64,000 nt of DNA from Microbacterium flavescens (GTDB taxonomy: Bacteria > Actinomycetota > Actinomycetes > Actinomycetales > Microbacteriaceae): NCBI RefSeq assembly GCF_018588945.1, contig NZ_JAFIWA010000004.1, forward strand, positions 272,927-336,926. The letters are read 5' to 3'. Every line of letters begins with the position of its first letter. The first letter of the stretch is position 1. The notes beneath the pieces were generated by a model, which was not told the DNA's origin, did not search any database, and saw only the letters and a program-made list of their open reading frames with translations. Below, in pieces: positions 35,416 to 42,515 of the stretch. A program made the translations under genes and the position numbers.

Positions 35416-35458
35416 AACCCCGCTGTCTGCGTCGAACCGCAGGTCAGCGGGGTTTTTC
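35416..35458 (+). terminator. Rho-independent terminator after trxA
   Basis: AACCCCGCTG and CAGCGGGGTT pair around an inner CTGCG/CCGCAG stem, followed by TTTTT. It closes the trxB-trxA unit. Confidence 0.9.
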
Positions 35459-35510
35459 GTTGCATGCCGGTTGAGGCATCCATTCATTTCCGGAGAAATT
35501 CGCGAGAGGA

Positions 35511-35540
35511 TGTCGATCCCGACCTTCGTCGTTCGACGTA
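35511..35540 (+). promoter_or_regulatory. Candidate ECF-type promoter upstream of the YCII gene
   Basis: TGTCGAT at 35511 and CGACGTA at 35534, 16 bp apart, 64 bp before the YCII start. ECF sigma factors of this group recognise TGTCGA-like -35 and CGTC/CGAC-like -10 elements; the match is by eye. Confidence 0.35.
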
Positions 35541-35603
35541 CAGGATGACGGGGCCGGAGCGGCTCTCCGGGCCGAGCGGCCCGCAACGACAAGGAGCAGA
35601 GAC

Positions 35604-36020
35604 ATGCGTTACATGCTGATCATGCAGGTGCAGCCCGAGGCCGCAGCCACGGCTTCCGAAGAGCTCGACATGGAGCAGGTCATCGCCGCCATGGGGGCGT
35701 ACAACGAGGAGCTGCAGAAGGCCGGCGTCTTCCTCTCGGCCGAGGGACTCTCGGACGCGAGCGAGGGATTCCGCGTCGACTTCTCGTCCGCGCCGCCGGT
35801 GGTGACGGACGGACCCTATGCCGAGGCGCGCGAGGTCTTCACCGGCTTCTGGATCCTCGAGGTCGCGAACCGCGAGGAGGCCGAGCACTGGGCCCGCAAA
35901 TGCCCGCTCGGTCCGGGTGTCGCCCTCGAGGTGCGGCGCGTGAACGAGCTGAGCGACTTCGACATGCCCGACAACGAGTGGATCTCGAAGGAGCAGGAGT
36001 GGCGGGCTGCCAACGCCTGA
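35604..36020 (+). CDS. YCII/DGPF-domain protein, ECF42 partner
   Basis: A 138-residue ferredoxin-fold protein of the YCII family (DGPF domain). ATG 35604 follows AAGGAG. Family pattern: MRYMLIMQVQPEAA, a helical insert with MGAYNEELQKAGVFLSAEGL, then VTDGPYAEAREVFTGFWILEV, the DGP(F/Y) motif, and NREEAEHWARKCPL. Genes of this family are widely paired with ECF42 sigma factors, and the sigma gene follows at 36453 on the same strand, but an unrelated minus-strand gene lies between. The protein's reaction is unknown. Confidence 0.88.
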   Translation: MRYMLIMQVQPEAAATASEELDMEQVIAAMGAYNEELQKAGVFLSAEGLSDASEGFRVDFSSAPPVVTDGPYAEAREVFTGFWILEVANREEAEHWARKCPLGPGVALEVRRVNELSDFDMPDNEWISKEQEWRAANA

Positions 36021-36045
36021 TCGACCGGCCTGGCGTCACTGCCCG

Positions 36046-36393
36046 TCAGGACGCGTCTGCACGCGCCGTCGCATCCCAGCGGCGGTGCGTGTTCGCGTCG
36101 CCGAGCAGACGCCACACGGCGCGGGTGAGCGGCGGGTAGTCGAGCGCGATCTGCCGGAGCACGCGATAGTGCCGCGCGGCGTTGGGCCGGTTTCCGCCGT
36201 TCGCCTCGATGGTCTCGGCCCGCAGGGTGAAGACGACCAGTTCATCGACGGTCGGCAGGTCGTCCATGAAGTCCCACGGGTCTTCGCCGGCGCGCAGACG
36301 CTCGGCGATCACGACCGCAAGTTCATCGGATGCCTCGGCACGCAGCAGCTCGAGACTCGCTCGGCGGCGCGGGCTCTGATCTGCGTTCGGCAC
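36046..36393 (-). CDS. Hypothetical helical protein between YCII and sigma genes
   Basis: A 115-residue protein of unknown function, predicted to be mostly helical with no signal or membrane segment (ELVVFTLRAETIEANGGNRPNAARHYRVLRQIAL). It runs opposite to both flanking genes and separates the usual YCII-ECF42 pair. Composition is like the neighbours. It could be a later insertion or a small conserved Microbacteriaceae gene. Confidence 0.65.
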   Translation of the reverse strand: MPNADQSPRRRASLELLRAEASDELAVVIAERLRAGEDPWDFMDDLPTVDELVVFTLRAETIEANGGNRPNAARHYRVLRQIALDYPPLTRAVWRLLGDANTHRRWDATARADAS

Positions 36394-36452
36394 CCATCCA
36401 GGGTACGACGCCCTGCCGACCTCGGGCCGCGTTCCACGCCTACGCTGGCATC

Positions 36453-37733
36453 ATGACCGAGGACGACGCACGCACCCGCCGGGCGGTCGAGGCGGTCTGG
36501 CGGGCCGAGTCCGCCCGGATCGTGGCGGCCCTGACCCGGCACACCGGTGACTTCGGCTGGGCCGAGGATCTGGCGCAGGATGCGCTTGTCGAAGCCGTCG
36601 CGAAATGGCCGGGAAGCGGCATCCCGGACAATCCGGGCGCCTGGTTGCTCGCCGTCGCCAAGCGGCGTGCGATCGACGGTTGGCGGCGCCGCGAGCGCCT
36701 TAGTCAGCGCGAGCCGCTGCTGGCGGTCGACGTGCAGGACGCCGAGCGACACGACTCGGTCCCTGACCTCGGCGATCCCGATCGCATCGACGACGACGTG
36801 CTGCGGCTGGTGTTCGTGGCCTGCCACCCGGTGCTTCCCGCGCAGGCACGCCTGGCGCTCACCCTGCGCACGGTGGCGGGCCTCACGACCGAGCAGATCG
36901 CCCGTGTGCTGCTGATGACCGTGCCGACCGTCCAGCAGCGGATCGTGCGGGCGAAGCGCACGCTCGCCGATGCCGGGGTGCCGTTCGAGGTGCCCGATCG
37001 GGCCGAGCGTCCAGCACGACTGGCCAGCGTGCTGCAGGTGATCTATCTGCTATTCACCGAGGGGTATGCGGCGGCGTCCGGGGACCGCCCGGTGCGGGCC
37101 GACGTCGCGCGCGAGGCTGTGCGCCTGGCTCGGCAGCTTCACGCGCTGGCGCCCGGCGAGTCGGAGGTCGACGGGCTCATCGCGCTCATGGAGTTCCAGT
37201 CGTCGCGGTTCGCCGCCCGCACCGACGCCGACGGGCTGCCCCTGACTCTGGCCGAGCAGGATCGGCACCGCTGGGACCGTTCCGCGATCGGTCGGGGTCG
37301 CGAGGCGATGGAGCGAGCGGATGCCTCGCCCCGCGGGCTGGGCTACTACGGGCTGCAGGCGGCGATCGCCGAGTGCCACGCGATCGCGCCGTCCTTCGAC
37401 GAGACCGACTGGGAGCGGATCCTGCGGCTGTACGACGCACTCGAGCGGCTCGCGCCGTCGGCCGTCGTGCGCCTCAACCGGGCTGTCGCGGTGTCGATGG
37501 CCGAGGGACCCGAGTCCGCCCTGCCGATCATCGACGAGCTGGACGCGGAGCTGGGTGGCTTCCGTCCCCTGCACGCCGTGCGTGCCGAGCTGCTCGAGCG
37601 GATGGGGAGACCGGATGCCGCGGCCGCGGAGTTCCTCGCCGCCGCATCACTGCCGGGCAACGAGGCCGAGGCTACCGTCCTCCGACGCCGGGCCGCGGCG
37701 CTCGGCGCCGGTGTGGGTCAGGCCGCGCCGTAG
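36453..37733 (+). CDS. ECF42-type RNA polymerase sigma factor
   Basis: A 426-residue alternative sigma factor of the ECF42 group, which has a long C-terminal extension instead of a membrane anti-sigma factor. ATG 36453 (MTEDDARTRRAVEAVWRAES). Sigma2: FGWAEDLAQDALVEAVAKWPGSGIPDNPGAWLLAVAKRRAID. Sigma4: LTLRTVAGLTTEQIARVLLMTVPTVQQRIVRAKRTL. Extension (about 175-426): LLFTEGYAAASGD and TPR-like helices (YYGLQAAIAECHA, LYDALERLAPSAVVRLNRAVAV). The YCII partner is 433 bp upstream. The 3' end overlaps the convergent parB end by 16 bp. Confidence 0.92.
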   Translation: MTEDDARTRRAVEAVWRAESARIVAALTRHTGDFGWAEDLAQDALVEAVAKWPGSGIPDNPGAWLLAVAKRRAIDGWRRRERLSQREPLLAVDVQDAERHDSVPDLGDPDRIDDDVLRLVFVACHPVLPAQARLALTLRTVAGLTTEQIARVLLMTVPTVQQRIVRAKRTLADAGVPFEVPDRAERPARLASVLQVIYLLFTEGYAAASGDRPVRADVAREAVRLARQLHALAPGESEVDGLIALMEFQSSRFAARTDADGLPLTLAEQDRHRWDRSAIGRGREAMERADASPRGLGYYGLQAAIAECHAIAPSFDETDWERILRLYDALERLAPSAVVRLNRAVAVSMAEGPESALPIIDELDAELGGFRPLHAVRAELLERMGRPDAAAAEFLAAASLPGNEAEATVLRRRAAALGAGVGQAAP

Positions 37734-38704
37734 CCCGTCTCGCCGAGCTCCTCGAGAATGCGGTTGAGGTCTTGGATGCTCGCGAAATCGATGCTGACCT
37801 GGCCTTTACGCGCGGTCAGTGAGATTCGGACACGTGTGTTGAGGCGATCGCCGAGGCGTTCGGCGACCTCGTCGAGGTGTGCACGGCGCGAGCCGGCGGT
37901 GGGCTTGGCGGAGGGGCGGGATCCGGCATCCGTCATCTTCGCGGCAGCTTCCGCGGAGCGCACCGAGAGATCCTCGTTGACGATCTTGTCGGACAGGCGC
38001 TGCATCGCCTCGGGCGTGTCGAGCGAGAGGATCGCGCGTGCATGTCCCGCCGTCAGCACGCCGGCGGCGACGCGCTGCTGCACCGGAACCGGGAGCTTGA
38101 GGAGGCGGATCGTGTTGCTGATCTGCGGACGCGACCGGCCGATGCGGCTGGCGAGCTCCTCCTGGGTGATGCCGAAGTCTTCGAGGAGCTGCTGGTACGC
38201 CGAGGCCTCTTCGAGCGGGTTCAGCTCGGAGCGGTGGAGGTTCTCGAGAAGCGCGTCGCGGAGCAGATGCTCGTCGGCCGTCTCGCGGATGATCGCGGGG
38301 ATGGACGTGAGCCCGGCCTCGCGTGCCGCGCGGGTGCGGCGCTCCCCCATGATGAGCTCGTACTCGCCGTCCTCGTTGGCGCGGACGACGACCGGTTGCA
38401 GAACCCCGAACTCGCGCACGCTGTGGACGAGTTCGGCGAGGTCCTCGACGTCGAAGTGCGTGCGCGGCTGGCGCGGGTTCGGCACGATCGAGTGGGGGTC
38501 GATGTGCGCGAGGCGTGCGCCCGGGACCTGGACGAGGTCGTCGGCCGGGGCGTCGTCGGGCTGCGTGCCCGCCTGCGCGCTGGGAGCGTCGTCGTCGCTG
38601 GGCACCGCGCGCGGGAAGAACACGTCCGCGGGGCGATCCTCTGCCGGTTCTGTCGTCGGGATCAGCGCGCCGATCCCCCGTCCGAGGCCTGTGCGTTTGG
38701 CCAT
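37718..38704 (-). CDS. parB: Chromosome partitioning protein ParB
   Basis: ParB is a CTP-dependent clamp that loads at parS and spreads; with ParA it segregates chromosome origins. It has 328 residues. N-terminal ParA-contact motif GLGRGIGALIP; CTP domain NPRQPRTHFDVEDLAEL and GERRTRAAREAG; DNA-binding helix-turn-helix ITQEELASRIGRSRPQISNTIRLLKLP; C-terminal dimer region. The ATG start shares a base with the parA stop, so the two are co-translated. The cognate parS sites lie between parA and jag. Confidence 0.96.
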   Translation of the reverse strand: MAKRTGLGRGIGALIPTTEPAEDRPADVFFPRAVPSDDDAPSAQAGTQPDDAPADDLVQVPGARLAHIDPHSIVPNPRQPRTHFDVEDLAELVHSVREFGVLQPVVVRANEDGEYELIMGERRTRAAREAGLTSIPAIIRETADEHLLRDALLENLHRSELNPLEEASAYQQLLEDFGITQEELASRIGRSRPQISNTIRLLKLPVPVQQRVAAGVLTAGHARAILSLDTPEAMQRLSDKIVNEDLSVRSAEAAAKMTDAGSRPSAKPTAGSRRAHLDEVAERLGDRLNTRVRISLTARKGQVSIDFASIQDLNRILEELGETGYGAA

Positions 38705-39660
38705 CAGGCACCCCCTTCGATCTGCGATTCGACGTTCTTCTCCGCGACGGGCTCTCCGTCACGGCGGATGATCTCAACGGCCGCCTCGCGGTACGCGATC
38801 GCGCCGGCCGACTGCCCATCGTAGGCGATGACGGTCTGGCCGAAGCTCGGGGCTTCGGAGACGCGCACCGACCGCGGGATCACCGTGTGGAGCACTTCCT
38901 TGGCGAAGTGCTCGCGGACCTCTTCGGCGACCTGCTGCGCCAGACGCGTACGGCCGTCGTACATGGTCAGCAGGATCGTGCTGAGCTTCAGGACCGGATT
39001 GAGGTGCTTCTGGATCATGCGCACGGTGCCGAGCAGCTGGCTCAGGCCCTCGAGTGCGTAGTACTCGCACTGGATCGGGATGAGCAGCTCCCTGGCGGCC
39101 GTGAAGGCGTTGATCGTCAGGAGGCCCAGCGACGGCGGGCAGTCGATGATGACGAAGTCGATGTGGTCCTCGAGCGTGGCGAGGTACTCGTCCAGCGCGG
39201 TCTTGAGCCGATGCTCGCGCGCGACCTGCGAGACGAGCTCGATCTCGGCCCCGGCGAGGTGGATGGTGCTCGGTGCGCACAGCAGGTTGGGCGACTCCGG
39301 GCTGACCTGGACGATGTCGGCGAGCGGGAATTCGTCGATCAGCACGTCGTAGACGCTGGGGATGTCGGCCGTGTGCGGCACGCCCAGCGCGGTTGACGCG
39401 TTTCCCTGCGGGTCGAGGTCGATGACCAGGACCCGGGCGCCCACGGAGGCCATCGCGGCCGCGATGTTCACCGTGGTCGTCGTCTTGCCGACGCCGCCCT
39501 TCTGGTTCGAGACCGTCAGGACGCGGGTACGGCCGCTGAGTCGGACGTCGGTGCTCTCGAGCGCGCGGCGTCGCGCGGAAAGATCGGCGAGTTCACGAGC
39601 GAGAGGGGTGTCGTCGAACGAGAAGGATGCTGCGGCCCCCGCCTCGTCGGGCTGTTTCAC
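38704..39660 (-). CDS. parA: Chromosome partitioning ATPase ParA
   Basis: A 318-residue Walker-type ATPase that moves ParB-bound origins. Deviant Walker A KGGVGKTTTTVNIA, switch I DLDPQGNASTALG, switch II IIDCPPSLGLLT. The start is embedded in a parS site: GTG 39669 gives VFHVKQPDEAG, whose codons are parS, but it is only one or two bases after the AAGGGAG ribosome site. GTG 39660 (VKQPDEAGAAAS) has an 10-base spacing and is preferred. The parA-parB operon runs leftward away from oriC. Confidence 0.95.
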   Translation of the reverse strand: MKQPDEAGAAASFSFDDTPLARELADLSARRRALESTDVRLSGRTRVLTVSNQKGGVGKTTTTVNIAAAMASVGARVLVIDLDPQGNASTALGVPHTADIPSVYDVLIDEFPLADIVQVSPESPNLLCAPSTIHLAGAEIELVSQVAREHRLKTALDEYLATLEDHIDFVIIDCPPSLGLLTINAFTAARELLIPIQCEYYALEGLSQLLGTVRMIQKHLNPVLKLSTILLTMYDGRTRLAQQVAEEVREHFAKEVLHTVIPRSVRVSEAPSFGQTVIAYDGQSAGAIAYREAAVEIIRRDGEPVAEKNVESQIEGGA

Positions 39661-39668
39661 GTGAAACA
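39653..39668. promoter_or_regulatory. parS site, perfect, overlapping parA start
   Basis: TGTTTCACGTGAAACA, an exact match to the bacterial parS consensus. It covers the possible GTG start codon of parA, so ParB bound here could repress parAB. Confidence 0.93.
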
Positions 39669-39915
39669 CTCTCCCTTTCGCGAGCGATCAACAACGTCTC
39701 CCACTCTATCCCGCCCCCACCCCATCCCCCGCCCCGCGCGCGGCCGGCGTCGCACCCACCGGTCGAGTAGGCGCCCCAGCGCCGTATCGAGACCGGCAGC
39801 CAAGAGTGACCTCGATACGCGCTTCGCGGGCTACTCGATCAGCGGTTCCCGCCACAACCTCGCCGGTCGAGTAGGCGCGCCAGCGCCGTATCGAGACCAT
39901 CCATCAGGGCGGCCG

Positions 39916-39931
39916 CGTTTCACGTGAAACA
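39916..39931. promoter_or_regulatory. parS site, first duplicated copy
   Basis: CGTTTCACGTGAAACA, one outer base off consensus. Confidence 0.9.
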
Positions 39932-40075
39932 TCGACCGCGGTGCCCGCACCCGCACCCCGCCGGTCGAGTAGGCGCGCCAGCGCCGTATCGAGACCCAGT
40001 CGCTGCACCGATTTCGATACGCGCGCTTCGCGGGCTACGCCAGCGCCGTATCGAGACCAGCCATCAGGGAGGCCG

Positions 40076-40091
40076 CGTTTCACGTGAAACA
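40076..40091. promoter_or_regulatory. parS site, second duplicated copy
   Basis: CGTTTCACGTGAAACA, identical to the 39916 copy, 160 bp away inside the duplication. Confidence 0.9.
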
Positions 40092-40273
40092 TCGACCGCG
40101 GTGCCCGCACCCGCACCCCGCCGGTCGAGTAGGCGCGCCAGCGCCGTATCGAGACCCACCCGTGCGGACGATCTCGATGCGCGCGCTTCGCGGGCTACTC
40201 GATCAGCGGCCCCCGCCACCACCCCGCCGGTCGAGTAGGCGCGCCAGCGCCGTATCGAGACCCACCCCCAACA

Positions 40274-40289
40274 CGTTTCACGTGAAACA
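40274..40289. promoter_or_regulatory. parS site at the 3' end of the GIY-YIG gene
   Basis: CGTTTCACGTGAAACA. On the minus strand TGT-TTC-ACG-TGA encodes the last residues Cys-Phe-Thr and the stop codon of the GIY-YIG gene. Confidence 0.9.
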
Positions 40290-40595
40290 TGCCCGAAGAC
40301 GGTCTACTCCCGCCCCGGTGAAGTCCTTCTTGCTCAGCCCCGGGAGCTTCTCGGCCTGCTCCTTCACAAGCGCGAGCCGCTTTGCCCGACCCCAGCCCTG
40401 GACCTGCTTCTCGCGCCGATACGCATCGCTCACGCGGTCGAACTGCTCGAAGTACAGCAGCCTCACCGGGAGACGAGTGCGCGTGTATTGGGATCCCTCA
40501 CCCTCGCCGTGCTGAGCAAGTCGGTATTCGAGGTTGCGGGTGCTTCCGACGTAGAGCGACCGATCGGAGCACTCAAGGATGTACATATAGGCCAT
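40278..40595 (-). CDS. GIY-YIG domain nuclease-like protein
   Basis: A 105-residue small GIY-YIG protein of the YhbQ type. N-terminal [29 protein letters not shown] contains the Y-YIL / YVGSTR core (the Y and R residues of the nuclease motif), then [15 protein letters not shown]. Single-domain GIY-YIG proteins are weak or uncharacterised nucleases. It sits alone in the parS/repeat region, and parS supplies its final codons and stop. ATG 40595; no clear ribosome site. Confidence 0.85.
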   Translation of the reverse strand: MAYMYILECSDRSLYVGSTRNLEYRLAQHGEGEGSQYTRTRLPVRLLYFEQFDRVSDAYRREKQVQGWGRAKRLALVKEQAEKLPGLSKKDFTGAGVDRLRACFT

Positions 40596-40720
40596 GAGGA
40601 AGAGCCTGCTGTTGGGTCGGGTTGCGTGCCGCGTGCGTAGGCGATCCCGTGGAGTGTCCAGATGCTGCGCGAGCCGGGGAGGAAGCGGTGCGCGCCTGCG
40701 CTCATAACGGCTGGGAGCGA

Positions 40721-40736
40721 TGTTTCACGTGAAACG
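40721..40736. promoter_or_regulatory. parS site
   Basis: TGTTTCACGTGAAACG, one outer base off consensus. Confidence 0.9.
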
Positions 40737-40750
40737 TCGCTCCGGGGCGG

Positions 40751-41232
40751 GGATCTCGATACGCGCTGCGCGCTACTCGATCAGCGGGAACGTGTGCACC
40801 GCGCGACTGGCCATGTGCGCCCCCAGCGGGATCTCGATACGCGCTTCGCGCTACTCGATCGGCGGGAACGCCTGCAATCGAGCGGAGGTACGGCACGTAG
40901 ACGGGATCTCGATACGCGCTTCGCGCTACTCGATCAGCGGGAACGCCTGTGCGGCGACTTGCCTAGTGCGCGCGCTCGAGAAGGAGCTTGGTACACGCTT
41001 CGCACTACTCGATCAGCGGGTGCCGATACGACTATCGAGGTGAGTGACGTGAGACCCCGGACCACCGTGGGCTCGCGCCGGGGATGTTCACGTGAAACGC
41101 CGGAGAGCTACCGCGCGGGGAGCTCTCGATACGCGCTTCGCGCTACTCGATCAGCGGGAACGTGTACACGGCGACTGGCCTGTGCGCACCCGGCCGGATC
41201 CCATAACGCGCTTCGCCCTACTCCACCAGCGG
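40751..41232. repeat. Family B repeat array, right block
   Basis: Units ATCTCGATACGCGCT...TACTCGATCAGCGGGAA at 40751, 40830, 40903, 40989 (degenerate), 41121 and 41196 (degenerate), all one orientation unlike the left block. Intervening text is also partly duplicated (GTGTGCACCGCGCGACTGGCC versus GTGTACACGGCGACTGGCC). The 684-bp gap 40596-41279 holds no gene. Confidence 0.85.
41085..41099. promoter_or_regulatory. Degenerate parS, one base deleted
   Basis: TGTTCACGTGAAACG lacks one T of the left arm; binding by ParB is doubtful. Confidence 0.5.
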
Positions 41233-41257
41233 GTGCTGCCTACTGCGCCCAAAGCGA

Positions 41258-41273
41258 TGTTTCACGTGAAACG
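41258..41273. promoter_or_regulatory. parS site just after rsmG
   Basis: TGTTTCACGTGAAACG, 6 bp before the rsmG stop codon. Confidence 0.9.
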
Positions 41274-41279
41274 CGGCGG

Positions 41280-41906
41280 TCAGCGGACGGTCGCACGCAC
41301 CACGCGGGACGGCTCGGGCAGAAGGCCCTCGCCCACGACCTCGACACGCGCGTTCGTCACCCGGAACTTGCGCAGCTGCTTTTCAGCGGCCTCGATCTCG
41401 TTCACGGCGCTTGCGCCCTTCAGGAGGATCAGCTCACCGCCGTCACGGACCAGCGGAGCAGTGATCGGCACCAGCGTGCGCAGTGCGCTCACGGCTCGTG
41501 CCGTCACCGAGTCGAGCACGGGCCCGAACCGCCAGTCCTCAGCTCGCGCGCGGACGACTTCGACGTTGTCCAGTCCGAGTGCGTCGACCTGCTCGGTCAG
41601 CCACGCGACGCGGCGCTCCATCGGCTCGATCAGCACCCATTGCACATCCGGGCGCGCGATGGCCAGCACGAGACCCGGGAGCCCCGCGCCCGAGCCGACG
41701 TCGCCGACACGACCGGGGGAGAACAGGGGAGCGATCACGGCGCTGTTCAGAATGTGCCGGCTCCACAGTCGAGGCGGCTCGAGGGGACCGACCAGCCCTC
41801 GCTCTTCGCCATGCTCGCCCAGTGCAGCGGTGAACTGGCGTGCCAGCTCGATCCGCTCACCGAAGATCCGTTCGGCGACCGCCGGCTCTGACTCGATCTC
41901 ACTCAT
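41280..41906 (-). CDS. rsmG: 16S rRNA (guanine-527-N7)-methyltransferase
   Basis: RsmG (GidB) methylates G527 of 16S rRNA; its loss gives low-level streptomycin resistance. It has 208 residues from ATG 41906 (MSEIESEPAVAERIF); a TTG at 41924 is possible. SAM motif VGDVGSGAGLPGLVLAIARPD, followed by WVLIEPMERRVAWL and TARAVSALRTL. Order parA-rsmG-jag-yidC is typical for actinobacteria. Confidence 0.95.
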   Translation of the reverse strand: MSEIESEPAVAERIFGERIELARQFTAALGEHGEERGLVGPLEPPRLWSRHILNSAVIAPLFSPGRVGDVGSGAGLPGLVLAIARPDVQWVLIEPMERRVAWLTEQVDALGLDNVEVVRARAEDWRFGPVLDSVTARAVSALRTLVPITAPLVRDGGELILLKGASAVNEIEAAEKQLRKFRVTNARVEVVGEGLLPEPSRVVRATVR

Positions 41907-41929
41907 CAACTGCCGAACCTTCAACGCAA

Positions 41930-41945
41930 CGTTTCACGTGAAACA
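41930..41945. promoter_or_regulatory. parS site between rsmG and jag
   Basis: CGTTTCACGTGAAACA, 5 bp before the jag stop; nearest parS to oriC. Confidence 0.9.
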
Positions 41946-41950
41946 CCGCG

Positions 41951-42469
41951 TCAGGCGCGGCGGATCACCGTGTGGCGCTCGGCGCCTTCGCCGTACGACT
42001 CCGAGACGAAGCCGCGCTCCGAGACGATGTCGTGCACCAGCTTGCGCTCGTAGCTCGACATCGCCGGCAGAGATGCCTGCGACGCACCCTCTTCGAGACG
42101 CTCGATCGCGCGGTCCACCAGGGTCGCAAGCTGCGCCTGCCGGGTGCTGCGCGACCCGCCGACGTCGAGGATCAACCGCGAGAAGCGCCCGGTGCGGTTC
42201 TGCACCGCGATCCGCGTGAGCTCCTGCAGCGCCTGCACCGTGTCCGGATCGGCGATCAGCGACACCGACCCGCCTTCCGGCGCCTCGACCGAGACGTAGG
42301 CGCGTCCGGCGCGGACGTCGAGATCGAGGTCTCCGTCGATGTCGGCGATGTCGAGCAGACCCTCGAGGAAGTCAGCGGCGATGTCACCTTCCTGCTCGAG
42401 CTGCTCCACAGTCGCGGGCTCGCGCTCGGTGGCCACCTCGGTGGGAGCGAAGTCGGGCGTGCTGGTCAT
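41951..42469 (-). CDS. Jag/KhpB-type R3H-domain RNA-binding protein
   Basis: A 172-residue RNA-binding protein. An acidic N-terminus is followed by a KH-II-like region (VSLIADPDTVQALQELTRIAVQNR) and the C-terminal R3H domain (SSYERKLVHDIVSERGFVSESYGEGAERHTVIRR, R-x3-H-type core). Homologues (Jag, KhpB, EloR) bind RNA and influence cell elongation; the gene lies next to yidC as usual. Confidence 0.92.
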   Translation of the reverse strand: MTSTPDFAPTEVATEREPATVEQLEQEGDIAADFLEGLLDIADIDGDLDLDVRAGRAYVSVEAPEGGSVSLIADPDTVQALQELTRIAVQNRTGRFSRLILDVGGSRSTRQAQLATLVDRAIERLEEGASQASLPAMSSYERKLVHDIVSERGFVSESYGEGAERHTVIRRA

Positions 42470-42515
42470 GGTGTCCTCAGATACGTCGGTCGTCGTTGAT
42501 CAAGACAGAGCGGGC

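Larger units (their letters stand above)
39881..40158. repeat. Tandem duplication carrying parS
   Basis: Segments 39881-39998 and 40041-40158 (offset 160 bp) are identical apart from a few bases. Each contains parS and a family B unit. Confidence 0.88.
39761..40262. repeat. Family B repeat array, left block
   Basis: At least eight imperfect units in both orientations: GGTCGAGTAGGCGC...CGTATCGAGACC at 39761, 39865, 39963, 40123 and 40229, and CTCGATACGCGCTTCGCGGG...ATCAGCGG at 39811, 40012 (fused with an opposite unit) and 40172. Units have imperfect internal symmetry and could form hairpins. The 608-bp gap 39670-40277 holds these repeats and parS sites but no gene. Confidence 0.88.

Noticed and set aside
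39761..41232. CRISPR array from repeated units
   Set aside because: Units vary in sequence, orientation and spacing, contain parS, and no cas genes are near.
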